Assembly: GCF_964355755.1 (NCBI RefSeq) | Contig: NC_092674.1 | Coordinates: 2,299,001-2,363,000 of the forward strand | Direction: 5' to 3' | Length of the DNA stretch: 64,000 nucleotides | Source: Antedon mediterranea | Taxonomy: Eukaryota > Echinodermata > Crinoidea > Comatulida > Antedonidae | Shown: positions 27,501 through 37,856 of the stretch, piece by piece | Layout of the letters: each line of letters opens with the position of its first letter | Position numbering within the stretch: the first letter of the stretch is position 1 | Position numbers and translations under genes: made by a program | Notes under the pieces: model-generated | Told to the model about the DNA's origin: nothing | The model's database searches: none | What the model saw: the letters and a program-made list of their open reading frames with translations, nothing else

Positions 27501-30500
27501 AATCAGAAACACCTGCTATTATCTTAAACTCTGTCTACACTATCAAACTTTAAAAAAAGTGTGATGTGCCCATATATGGATTGGATGTCATATCACTACC
27601 ATATCACACTCTTTTATCAAACTAGTTTGATAGTGTAGACAGAGCTTTACAACATTCTCAATTAGTTTGAATTAGTTTTGAATGAATAATAAAATAAATT
27701 GGAAAAGACAAATGGAAAAAGTATTTTTGGTTCATTCTAATTTGGGTTTAGTTTTACAATTGGTAAATCCAAGTGAATCACACACATTCAATATGACACA
27801 TGGCTCACTATCAATTATTAAAGTCTTGTGATTTTAAACAGATGTTTGTAAGTCAACAACCATGTGTTATGATGGTTGAGGGCAGTTTGGTAAAAACAAA
27901 TATAAATTGTAAACACAAACATTTACTAAATGCCTTATCAAACAAGTTAAAAAAAAAAAAAAATTGTGATGTTTCCAAATATGGTAGTGATATGCTTAAA
28001 TATGGTAGTGGTATGACATTGTCAAGTCCATATATGGGCACATCACATTTTTTTGTCACATAAAGTTTGATAATGTAGTAGACAGAGCTTTAGACTAGCA
28101 GTTTTTTGTACAATAGATATTGCTCTTAGTGTGATGTGATCTTAGTAGTGAAATATTTTGCAAATTGCTGTCCTAACAAGCTAAAGGTCCATATCTAAAC
28201 TGGTCATACAATTTTGGAGTAGAGTAACATATTTCAGGTTTGTGCTTATGTAATATAGATATTAAATACCATCTGTATGTAATGTTGTAGCTCTTGTTGT
28301 TTCTCATCATGTTTCTGAAACTTATTTGTCAGTGAATTATAAACGTCCCTTTCAATTCTGAAATTAAATAGACAACAAAATATAAATTGGGAGAAGGAAT
28401 TGAAACAAGTATAAGAATTTTTCCGGACAGTAAATTTCAACACAGAACATATTTAATATTACAATGAAAGCACTCAGAAACTGAGTGAAGTACTTGGCAA
28501 AATATTGACACAGAGAGCGCATACTAAAAGAATACAAATTTTTTTTTTTTTTTTTATTTGTGAAGTTATTAATGAACTGATGTTACCTATTACACCCAAA
28601 AAATTCAGAATGATAACTTTAAAATTGTGAACGATATCGTGATAACAAACAAAGCAAGTACTGTACTATATTTGGCAAAATTCTATTTTAGAAAAAAATT
28701 GAATGTTGACAAATAACTATCTTAATCACTTACACAGTGGATTCTAGAGGACCAACTGATAGATCAGTAATACTATCTTCTTTCTCTGGAACATGGTCTA
28801 TTGTTTCACTCACTGAAATGATTATGGAAACTTAGTAAAATAAACAAAACGAGTGTAGTCTATACAGTAATATGATACAAAATAAATACATTCAAAATTA
28901 ACTAATTTATGAATCACATTATTATATCCTTTCACAATGCCTAGCAAAACACAATAACAAATACAAGTAAACATTGAATTATCACTTGAAACTGGGATGG
29001 CATACATTTGATTTTTTTTTTCAAGATTCAAGAAATGCTATTGGTCCACTTTAAAATGGAAATTTGTGCAAACTGGGAATACAGTAGGACTTGGGAAACC
29101 CTATGTTCAGGATACACCCTATATTCAGGGTTCACCCCCTATTCAGGGTTCACCCTCTATTCAGGGATACCCCATATTCAAGGGGACATCCTCTAATAAT
29201 GAAGTATAATGATCTCACAGCAGAAGCTACTTGTTTGTTGATCATCAAACTGAGGATGCAAAGGTTTGAATGAAGACGTATCTGAATGAAGCTGATTGGA
29301 AAACATCTTTCTGCCTGGATAACCTGCTACAGACACTTCTTGCTGAGCCTCTGGTTGTGCTTGGTTGGTAAACACCAAGCCTCTTGAGAAGCTCCCTGCA
29401 GGTGCCTCCTGCTTTGCTTTCCCTTCTGTGTATGAGCCAAACTCTGGCCTAGCATCAGACAGAGCATGCTTGGTAAACATCAAACTGCTGGGGTAGCTTC
29501 CAATGGGTACCTCTTGCCTAGTTTTAGCCTCGGTGAATGAGTGAACATCAGCATGGGTGGGGTCGCTAAACAATATACGATTTTGGAAGACACCTGATGA
29601 GTCTGTCTTAGCTTTATCTGCAACATTGGCTCGTGGAAATTCCTGCATGAAGTCTTTGTGTTGGTATGTATGTTTACTGGGTGTAGTTGTCGATGAATTA
29701 AATGGTTGCTGATTGGTCAGTTTGACAGCAGTAGAGGATGAAGTAAAAGGCTGTCTTTGCTTTGGTGGAGTCCATGCTAAGTTGCTTATGGTATTCATTC
29801 TGGGAACTATAAGATATTTTATATTTATATTACTAAACAATAACACTTACAAATGACATTATCAAATATCATGAAAGTGAGAGACTACAAAAGGTTTGAA
29901 AAACCGACACTATTGAACAAACATCTTTGTCTTGCAATCAGAATGAATTATAAAGAATAGAAAAGACTGCTTTTAAGCTCAAACTTTAGACACGATGATG
30001 TCATTTCACTACCATATTTGGGCACATCATAATTTTTTGATAGTGTAGACAGAGCTTTATGTATATTATTCCAATACTATAATACATATATACATAATAA
30101 TTAATACGAAAATAAAGATTTTTAAAACCCTACTTACCGTCTTTGTTTAATTTATTCTGATTTCTTGATTCCTATTAAACAAAAGTTTAAATACATATAA
30201 ATATAATTTAGATTGTAATATAAAACTTAATAAAATACCTCAATTATTCTTTTAGAACAATATAATGTATATTTTACTTAAGTTGTGTTATGTTATTTTT
30301 TATATAATTGTTATATTATTTATGTAAATGTTTGTTATGAAATGAAGCACGGAAAAATGAAAAAGGCAGAGAAAAATGATGTCCCATATTTCCAAAAAAG
30401 GCATGGGGTCTGTGGAATATGCCCAAATATGGTAGTGATATGCTTAAATATGTAGGTGATATGCCCAAATTTGTTAGTGATATGACATCATCATGTCCAT

Positions 30501-33500
30501 ATATGGGCACATAGAATCCTCACCTGTTGATCAGGATTGCTGAGCACTTGAATCCAGTTCATCAATTGATGGCACTGGGTCTGGAATTGTCCAATGACAT
30601 CAATATAGTGACCTCCTTCCTCTTTAATGTTCTGCTTCATAGACGTCATCTCCTGATTACTGTTATCTAGTCTAAAATAAACACATATAAATAAAGACAT
30701 TACCCCTTATGTGATAATATACAATACTGCTTAATTCACCATCTAATGTGTGTGTGTAATTTACCGCAATCTTTATTATTGTGATAAATGAAAAGTCAAA
30801 AAACAATTTTGTTAAAATTATTGTATTTTATCACCATAACATTATTTTCTCTCATTCTTTGTGTGTAAAGTGTCTTCTACAATCTCAACAAGAGCAAACC
30901 AAGTGGATTACCTTTGTTGAAGATCTTGCACAACATTTTTCCACCTTTCTGTCAAGCTCTGCATCTTCTCTTGCGACCTTTCTTCCATCACCTTCATCTC
31001 CTTCTGGTGGTTATCCAACAAAGTCTGTACTTGCTGTCGATGGATATTCTTTAAGTTTTTCTGTTCTTCCTGGAACCTCTTCTCAAAGTCTATCATTCGC
31101 TGACCAACCGTTTTCTCCACTTCTGTTTGTCGTTCTGTCTCTTGACGAAGTTGGCTGGCTTCAAATTTTGCAGCCTGCATTTCGACCTCTAGTTTTAAAT
31201 TTTCCTAGTAAAAACATTTATTTAAAATTATTAAATTTTTTCAAATGTTGGTTAAATCACAATAACGTATCTTATGCACTGTGTACACTATCAAACTAGT
31301 AGTTCAAATATAGTAGTGATATGACACCAGCATGTCCATATATGGGCACATCACATTTTTGTGTAACATAAGTTTGATAGTGCAGACAGATCTTTAGTCT
31401 TTTAAATATTTAAACAAACAATGCATTCATTATATTAAGGTTTATTTCGTTTGTTTGTTTTTGTACTTACCCTTTCTTGTTCAAAATCCTGTAGTTGCTC
31501 TTTCAATTCTGATATTTCTGAATTTAAAGATTTTATCTTCTTATCAGCCTTGCATGACTTTGCCACAACACTTGCAGAACTTTGCTAAAAATAACAAAAA
31601 CATTTTTTGTTATAGATATAATAAACGGAAAAAAAAACCCCATAGTTATGCCACATACAATAGTTCTATATTACTCATCTCCCAATACTACAAACCTTGG
31701 ATTGGTCTAATATGTCTCAAATTAATATGCTTTTAATGGTAACAAAGAATTTGGGATCTTTTGGATATTATCACAGAGTCTGGTATTATGAGAGTCTAAT
31801 TATGTAAAAAGTTAAATTGTTTGTAAAATAAGATTTAAATTTCATTTACCTGTTCGGATTCCAATTCCTTTTGATGTTTTTCACTTAGCATTAATAATTC
31901 TTTCTGCAATTTATGCTGAATTTCCAAAGCTATATCTCTCTCCTGGAATAAACAACAAAAATGCAACTTTAATATTCAGATTAAATTAATAAAACAACTA
32001 CTGTATTCCTATGTAATAATACAGAATGTATAGCAGGTCATAAACATAGCACTGTTCTAGCAAGGCAATCTAACAACAGGACACTGAGAAACATAGCACT
32101 GTTCTAGCAAGGCAATCTAACAACAGGACACTGAGTAACATAGCACTGTTCTAGCAAGGCAATCTAACAACAGGACACTGAGAAACATAGCACTGTTCTA
32201 GCAAGGCAATCTAACAGGACACTGAGAAACATAGCACTGTTCTAGCAAGGCAATCTAACAACAGGACACTGAGAAACATAGCACTGTTCTAGCAAGGCAA
32301 TCTAACAGGACACTGAGAAACATAGCACTGTTCTAGCAAGGCAATCTAACAACAGAACACTGAGAAACATAGCACTGTTCTAGCAAGGCAATCTAACAAC
32401 AGGACACTGAGAAACATAGCACTGTTCTAGCAAGGCAATCTAACAACAGGAGACTGAGAAACATAGCACTGTTCTAGCAAGGCAATCTAACAACAGGACA
32501 CTGAGAAACATAGCACTGTTCTAGCAAGGCAATCTAACAGGACACTGAGAAACATAGCACTGTTCTAGCAAGGCAATCTAACAACAGGACACTGAGAAAC
32601 ATAGCACTGTTCTAGCAAGGCAATCTAACAACAGGACACTGAGAAACATAGCACTGTTCTAGCAAGGCAATCTAACAACAGAACACTGAGAAACATAGCA
32701 CTGTTCTAGCAAGGCAATCTAACAACAGGACACTGAGAAACATAGCACTGTTCTAGCAAGGCAATCTAACAACAGAACACTGAGAAACATAGCACTGTTC
32801 TAGCAAGGCAATCTAACAACAGGACACTGAGAAACATAGCACTGTTCTAGCAAGGCAATCTAACAACAGGACACTGAGAAACATAGCACTGTTCTAGCAA
32901 GGCAATCTAACAGGACACCGAGAAACATAGCACTGTTCTAGCAAGGCAATCTAACAACAGGACACTGAGAAACATAGCACTGTTCTAGCAAGGCAATCTA
33001 ACAACAGGACACTGAGAAACATAGCACTGTTCTAGCAAGGCAATCTAACAGGACACTGAGAAACATAGCACTGTTCTAGCAAGGCAATCTAACAACAGGA
33101 CACTGAGAAACATAGCACTGTTCTAGCAAGGCAATCTAACAGGACACTGAGAAACATAGCACTGTTCTAGCAAGGCAATCTAACAACAGGACACTGAGAA
33201 ACATAGCACTGTTCTAGCAAGGCAATCTAACAACAGGACACTGAGAAACATAGCACTGTTCTAGCAAGGCAATCTAACAACAGGACACTGAGAAACATAG
33301 CACTGTTCTAGCAAGGCAATCTAACAGGACACTGAGAAACATAGCACTGTTCTAGCAAGGCAATCTAACAGGACACTGAGAAACATAGCACTGTTCTAGC
33401 AAGGCAATCTAACAACAGGACACTGAGAAACATAGCACTGTTCTAGCAAGGCAATCTAACAGGACACCGAGAAACATAGCACTGTTCTAGCAAGGCAATC

Positions 33501-36500
33501 TAACAACAGGACACTGAGAAACATAGCACTGTTCTAGCAAGGCAATCTAACAACAGGACACTGAGAAACATAGCACTGTTCTAGCAAGGCAATCTAACAG
33601 GACACTGAGAAACATAGCACTGTTCTAGCAAGGCAATCTAACAACAGGACACTGAGAAACATAGCACTGTTCTAGCAAGGCAATCTAACAACAGGACACT
33701 GAGCTCGCCTTGTCAAGATAGAAACTCATAACAGTGATCTTATGTCTGGCTGCGACAAATACCAACAGTACTGCACTATGTACATATTCTCTGTAGCGCG
33801 TGATGCCTGTTAAGGGTCGTGGAACTGATCGTGTCGCAGCCACAGATAAACCCTTTGATCATCCTGTTGTTAGATTGCCTTGGTTCTAGCAACTGCAATA
33901 TAATTTTGATTATAAGACAACATGGTATTATTTATCTGAGGTGTAGTACCTGGGAAATCTTATCTTGTAGTTCCTTTATCTGTTTTAATAAGTCCTCCTT
34001 CATCTTCTCAGTAGCCTGTCTTTTCTGTTTTTCTTCTTGAACCAATTTTAAGCTTTCCTCCTTTTGGTCCTTTAATGTCTGAATCTGAATATTTTATAAT
34101 TTTTAAATTTAATACATCTATGTTTTCAAATTTATTTATTATAATTTTATATACATAAACTGTCACGTTCTTGATTGATGTTTAGAGATGGATACTGGTA
34201 TGCAGAGAGATGACTGTCACAATGGCAGATAGGAAGTTATGGAGGAATCTAGTCATATAAGTTTAGGTATGTCCCGGACTAAGTAAGTACAGTAAGTAAG
34301 TAAGAATTGTGTTTGTTTCTTAGATTGTGATATTGACTAAAAGCAAGTCTTTAAATAATAATAATTTCATTCTTTCAAAACAATTCTCCTTTTATACATA
34401 CTTCTATTTGTTTTTCCTTTTCTATGGATATTGCTCTTTTCTGTTCTTTGCTCAGCTGATCAACAGCTTGTGATAAGTCCTTTTCAAATGTAGCTAATAA
34501 CTGGTTAAAATAAAATGTTATTACATCAAAACCATGCAATATTAGTTATAATCTACTTTCCTATTCAACTTTATATAGTGACACAATAATGCAGATATTG
34601 ACATGTGACAGCAGTGAAAGATTGCAACTCTTGCAAACACAGGGGGATCCAAGGGGGCAGCCGGTCGACCCTAAATTTCGCAAATTGTAATGCAAAAGAT
34701 AGGACATCAAATTAAGGTCAGCCCTTCATTTCATCATTCTTAGGCCCCGGGTCTGAATTCGCCACTGGCAAAGGTCAGGCATGGGACTAGTACTAGTAGT
34801 AGTCCAACATCGATATCTAATTATAATAATTATTTTACTTATTATCTATATCCAATAAATAATTTACCAACATTATTTAATTTTTGAACTCTTTTTTACC
34901 TGTTTTTGTCTATCTTGCATCTTGTCAGCTTCTTCTTTCTCTACTTTCATTTTATCAATCACAATTAATTTTTCTTCTTCATTTTTCTTCCATCCATCCA
35001 CAACTTTTGCTAAAGTCTACAAATAATGTAAACAATTATGATTTTCTCTTTTGTATATATTTGAAAGAAGAATAAATAAACTTGTATTGTACTGATAGCC
35101 TACCTTGTCCAGCTGTTGTACCATAATATCCTTCTTACGATCAGTTGAGACGGCCACAGCTAACTGCTGCTGTGACTCTAGCAACTTGGATTGGAGTCCA
35201 CTTATCTGGTCTTCACAATGCTAAGGTTACAAAATACAACAGAATTAAGGAAGTAACAGTAACAAAAATCAGTAGCTATATAAGTAAACAAGTAGAATAA
35301 TAATATGACATGACCTCTTCCTTTCCTAGCCTCTTCTTCAGACCCTTACTTTCCTAGCCTCTTCTCCAGACCCATTACTTACCAAGGCTCCTCCAGACCC
35401 CTTACTTTACTAGCCTCTTCTCCAGACCCCTTACTTTCATAGGCTCCTCCAGACCCATTACTTCGCTAGGCTCTTCCAGATTCCTTACCTTCCTAGGCTC
35501 CTCCAGCCCCCTTACTGTCCTAGGCTCCTCCAGCCCCCTAACTTTCCTAGGCTCCTCTAGACCCCTTACTTTCCTCTTCTTCAGAGCCCTTACTTGTCCA
35601 GTCTCTTCTCCAGACCCCTTACTTTCCTAGCCTTTTCCAAGACATTATTTCTCTTTTATTTTGAAACACATGGAGACTACTAATATCTATTGAAAAAATT
35701 ATTTTAGTGAAAAACCTTTCTTCTGTATCGTTCCCGTTCTAAGCTGTCTCTCAGAATCTGGTTTTCTGTCATCAGAGATGAATCAGGAACGTAAGTGTGG
35801 CGCTGTGATGCAGGTTGGAAGACAATTCCACTGTCTAAGGATCCGGTAGACACGTGGGGCTTTATACTACAGAAAAAAATGTCAAAGTGTCAATCTAATG
35901 CTCTACTCTGTCGTTATTACTTTATGTCACAAAAAAATGAGATGTGCCCATATATAGACATAATCATATCACTACCATATGTGGGCATATCACTAATGTA
36001 TTTAGCCACATCACACTTTTTTTGTCAAACTAGTTTGATAGTGTGGACAGAGCTTTATGCTCTAAACTATCAAACTAGTTTGAGAAAAAAAGTGTGATGT
36101 GCCCAAATATGGTAGTGGTATGACATCATCATGTCCAATATATGGGCATGTCATATTTTTTTGTCACATAAAGTTTGATATTGTAGACAGAGCTTTAGAT
36201 AATATTTCAACTAATCAATCAATATTTATTATAATAACTTTTTGACATGCACCCCTTGATTTCTGTAGACACTCTGTAAAGATATTCGTCATTACCTTAG
36301 AAGTGCTTCTGTTTTCATGCTTTCCATTGACTCATTGTGTTGAGCGTTGTCATGGTATCCAATACTTAGTTGGTCACTCACAGGTGAGCTGCTTACATGG
36401 TGAACATCTCTATTTTGAACTAAAAAACACACAAAAATGATTGTTCAACAAAATTATTCACTCATACTTTCTATACTATATAGTTATCAGTACCGTATAT

Positions 36501-37856
36501 TCTCAGGTATAATCCCACTTCTGGTATAATCCCAACCTTCTACTTTCTGTCTGATTTCACAAACAGCCATATCCCCAGGTATAGTCCCACTTCAGGTATA
36601 ATCCTATCCACTACTTTATGTCTGATTTCACAAACGGGCATATCCCAAAATGTATAGTCCAAGTATTGACTTTTGGTCTGCAGTAGATTCAAGCCTCTCT
36701 CTAGCCAGTTCAGACGAGATTTTACAAATGCTTACCAATCATTTTCTTTTACTGAACTAGGGTTTCCCTAGAGTAATAATCCCACCCCTCAAATTTGGCC
36801 CAATTTCATGTTCTATGAGGGTGGGATTAGAGGATATACTGTAATGGTGTATAATGATAAATGAGACAATATACTGCACTAATACCACAACAACAACAAC
36901 AACATTTCTGTCCAATAACAAGGAGTATGAACATTTTGGTATCTTACATGTAAACATGTTATTGATAGGTGAGATGATGCGATCTAGGCTTTCTCGTACA
37001 TCATCCATCTTTGCAATGTCTCCAGACAACTCATGCTAAAGAAAACAAAATGTTATTAGACATAAACCAGAATTCCATTTCTATCAGTTTAACCAAATAT
37101 TTAGGGTGGTAATATCATTTGTAAATATGGATGTCAAATTTTTTTTTCAAATCTCATATTTTTTACTTTTACAATCTATGTAATAAAGTTAAATATATTC
37201 ATAGTACACAGTGAACAAGACCCATTTCTTTGGTAGAAAAAATGTGTTAAAAGTTAAATAAATGAATATATTTTTTTCCATTATTTTCGCATCAATAGGG
37301 AGGTTTTGGTGATGACGGGGATATTCGGACTTCCTTGCTTTCCCACCTCAACAAAGTTTTAATGGTTTCTAGATCCAAGTGACCTGACCTAGGTCGGTAG
37401 TCGCAAATCCTGTTTTAGAAATAGCAAAGTTCAATATTGAATTGTTCAAACCTGGTTTTCAATGGACCTATCAAAACTACTTGTAAACAGCTCCTTCTTA
37501 ACATGATCTTTTCTTCCTTGCTGTTCATTTTTCCTGCGAATTTCATCCTCGGAAGAATATTTTTTTGAACTATGAACGACCGATGAAGACGCTGCTATGC
37601 CAATGTGGTGCGGTGAGCGGTTTCTAGAAAAATTTCCTGCAACAATGGACTCTGCAGCATCTGTCGCCCTCGATGATGGGGCATTTGAAGATCTTTTTGA
37701 AGGGGAATCATGGGTAGTATCTGTACTTAGTCTCTGTTCTAGATTTGCTAGTTTGTTTGAGATCGATTCTAAATGTCTGTTGCTGTAGCTTCCTTGCTGG
37801 TGTGATTGCCGATTGAGTGGCATAATTCCGCTCATATCGTTTGACATTTCAGCCAT
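18531..37856 (-). CDS. CNTROB: Centrobin (centriolar coiled-coil protein), 20 coding exons
   Basis: Coding exons, read downward: 37,452-37,856; 36,948-37,035; 36,296-36,419; 35,716-35,866; 35,104-35,220; 34,900-35,016; 34,402-34,500; 33,950-34,084; 31,850-31,942; 31,471-31,584; 30,912-31,204; 30,524-30,671; 30,138-30,171; 29,231-29,806; 28,734-28,812; 28,270-28,357; 26,640-26,715; 21,452-21,620; 20,023-20,131; 18,531-18,683. They total 3168 nt, 1055 residues, in phase throughout. Centrobin is a daughter-centriole coiled-coil protein needed for centriole duplication and elongation. The call rests on LAVAVSTDRKKDIMVQQLDK (about residues 276-295), which matches the human centrobin region reading LAVAVAADRKKD. 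It is followed by TLAKVVDGW, a long coiled coil to about residue 585, a late EQMMAYLKMM segment (about 960) and a basic C-terminus ending in WK. Exon 14 carries internal repeats. The gene is longer than human (about 903 residues). An acceptor just before the ATG implies an upstream noncoding exon. Confidence 0.9.
18748..18904. mobile_element. MITE family A, copy 5
   Basis: Both ends present (AAGCTCTGTTTAAACTATCA and GTGTAAACAGAGCTT), flanked by TA on both sides. Two inverted core motifs. It lies in the last intron of centrobin, 65 bp upstream of the final exon. Confidence 0.9.
18930..19285 (+). mobile_element. SINE, same body as the tRNA-derived copy at 39.6 kb
   Basis: Shares GGCTCACTCACTCCATGGTTCT and GAGTCTTCT...AAGGA with the element at 39,613 in longer runs than quoted here. 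It ends with GGAATGGCGCTATACAAAT, a typical SINE tail. Its tRNA-like head is degraded. Confidence 0.75.
20516..20662. mobile_element. MITE family A, copy 6, right end decayed
   Basis: Left end AAGCTCTGTCTACACTATCA then AACTAGTTTGAC and one-and-a-half core motifs. The right terminus is lost after GTCACATAAACTTTAG. Confidence 0.85.
21128..21275 (+). mobile_element. tRNA-derived SINE fragment
   Basis: Polymerase III-type box A (TAGCTTGGTGGTTAACATG) and box B (GGTTCAAACC) about 30 bp apart, followed by an unrelated body. No foldable complete tRNA, so I call it a SINE head, not a tRNA gene. Confidence 0.6.
21776..21918. mobile_element. MITE family A, copy 7, parent of the 51-bp satellite
   Basis: Complete left and right ends, but the core is decayed to TATATATATATATGGACATG. 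The final 23 bases (from 21,896) are the first half-unit of the tandem array that follows directly. Confidence 0.9.
21896..23374. repeat. 51-bp minisatellite made of MITE-A end plus host flank
   Basis: Exactly 29 units of 51 bp (1479 bp). Each unit is the MITE-A right terminus (GTTTGATAGTGTAGACAGAG + CTT) followed by 28 bp of flank (AACAATCATCCCTGGGATAC + TATAATAG). The first unit belongs to the intact MITE at 21,776-21,918; the flank sequence then continues past the array at 23,375 (CCACTATTATC). Units differ mainly by GTAGACAG versus GTAAACAG. It lies in centrobin intron 17. As 51 is a multiple of three, the minus strand shows a false open frame of 549 codons. Confidence 0.97.
23966..24156. 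mobile_element. MITE family A, copy 8, four core motifs
   Basis: Ends AAGCTCTTTCTACACTATCA and GTAGACAAAGCTT. Four tandem copies of the core motif, the highest number seen in this window. Confidence 0.9.
24730..25066. mobile_element. MITE family C (TTAAAGATGTATTGTCC ends)
   Basis: Left TTAAAGATGTATTGTCCCC, right complement ATAGGACATCTTTAA. Related copies: 46,909-47,263 (opposite-looking interior), a decayed one at 47,795, and fragments at 50,465 and 54,453. It is intronic in centrobin. Confidence 0.85.
25067..26460. other. Centrobin intron 17, unassigned
   Basis: No exon or complete element recognised. A GAGGGCGCC-containing patch near 25,250 may be a fragment of another repeat. Confidence 0.4.
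26468..26617. mobile_element. MITE family A, copy 9
   Basis: Near-complete: AAATCTCTGTCTACACTATC to TAGTGTAGACAGAGCTT, two inverted core motifs. It ends 23 bp from the centrobin exon at 26,640-26,715. Confidence 0.9.
26841..27009. mobile_element. Small MITE with GTATTCACCA ends
   Basis: Inverted ends GTATTCACCATTCAAACTTA and the complement of CTTAAGTGTGATTGGTGAAT + AC; about 169 bp. It is intronic in centrobin. Confidence 0.8.
27526..27647. mobile_element. MITE family A, copy 10 (short)
   Basis: Both ends intact, core reduced to a single partial motif. Confidence 0.85.
27934..28090. mobile_element. MITE family A, copy 11, left end lost
   Basis: Starts at ATCAAACAAGTT with a long A run, has two core motifs and a right end with an extra GTA (GTAGTAGACAGAGCTT). 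Confidence 0.8.
29098..29182. repeat. 18-bp tandem repeat
   Basis: Five imperfect copies of a CTATTCAGGGTTCACCC unit in the centrobin intron next to exon 14. Confidence 0.85.
29991..30057. mobile_element. MITE family A, copy 12 (right half)
   Basis: Right half only: one inverted core motif followed by TTTGATAGTGTAGACAGAGC + TT. It lies in the intron between centrobin exons 13 and 14. Confidence 0.8.
30415..30513. mobile_element. MITE family A, copy 13 (core only), 11 bp from a splice site
   Basis: Both termini missing. Three core motifs and ATATATGGGCACAT remain. The right edge abuts the centrobin exon-12 donor at 30,523. Confidence 0.75.
31276..31394. mobile_element. MITE family A, copy 14
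   Basis: Ends CACTGTGTACACTATCAAAC and TTTGATAGTGCAGACAGATC, both slightly decayed. One core motif. It lies between centrobin exons 10 and 11. Confidence 0.8.
32042..33703. repeat. 47/44-bp minisatellite made of host flank plus MITE-B end
   Basis: About 36 tandem units. Each is 19 bp of flank (AAACATAGCACTGTTCTAG) plus the first 28 bp of MITE family B (CAAGGCAATCTAACAACAGG + ACACTGAG). A 3-bp deletion gives a 44-bp variant with CTAACAGG. The array runs directly into the complete MITE at 33,676-33,882. Rare variants (GACACCG near 32,915 and 33,464; AGAACAC near 32,354, 32,679 and 32,774; GAGACTG near 32,449) mark internal block copying. It lies in centrobin intron 8. Confidence 0.97.
33676..33882. 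mobile_element. MITE family B, parent of the 47-bp satellite
   Basis: Complete 207-bp element. Its terminal repeats start CAAGGCAATCTAACAACAGG on both ends (as complement on the right). A perfect 7-bp target duplication GTTCTAG lies at 33,669-33,675 and 33,883-33,889. The C-A-A-G-G start fits the YARNG consensus of hAT elements; hAT duplications are usually 8 bp. Confidence 0.93.
35300..35640. repeat. Imperfect 28- to 30-bp tandem repeat, pyrimidine-rich
   Basis: About eleven copies of a unit such as CTCCAGACCCCTTACTTTCC + TAGG. It lies in the centrobin intron between exons 4 and 5. Confidence 0.85.
35929..36195. mobile_element. Two MITE family A copies back to back (copies 15 and 16)
   Basis: Copy 15 (35,929-36,054) lacks its left end and has the inverted core. 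Copy 16 (36,058-36,195) follows after 3 bp with a full right end and a shortened left end, core in the opposite orientation. The pair forms a compound palindrome. Confidence 0.85.
36491..36843. mobile_element. MITE with TACCGTATATTCTC ends
   Basis: Inverted ends TACCGTATATTCTCAGGTAT...AATCCCAC and the complement of GTGGGATTAGAGGATATACT + GTA. The interior repeats GGTATAATCCCA. About 353 bp, in the centrobin intron between exons 2 and 3. Confidence 0.8.

Noticed and set aside
27800-28063. Frame ending in a MITE-derived peptide (also seen near 2049, 30,316, 35,795, 52,201 and 63,649)
   Set aside because: The shared peptide comes from the MITE-A core motif, not from a conserved protein.
30781-31299. 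172-codon plus-strand frame
   Set aside because: Antisense of the coiled-coil exon of centrobin at 30,912-31,204, which has the family match and splice sites.
32042-33703. Possible CRISPR-like array because of regular repeats
   Set aside because: There are no unique spacers; both parts of each unit are repeated, and the context is an intron of an animal gene.
36854-37039. Plus-strand frame rich in threonine
   Set aside because: Shadow of centrobin exon 2 plus a CAA-repeat.
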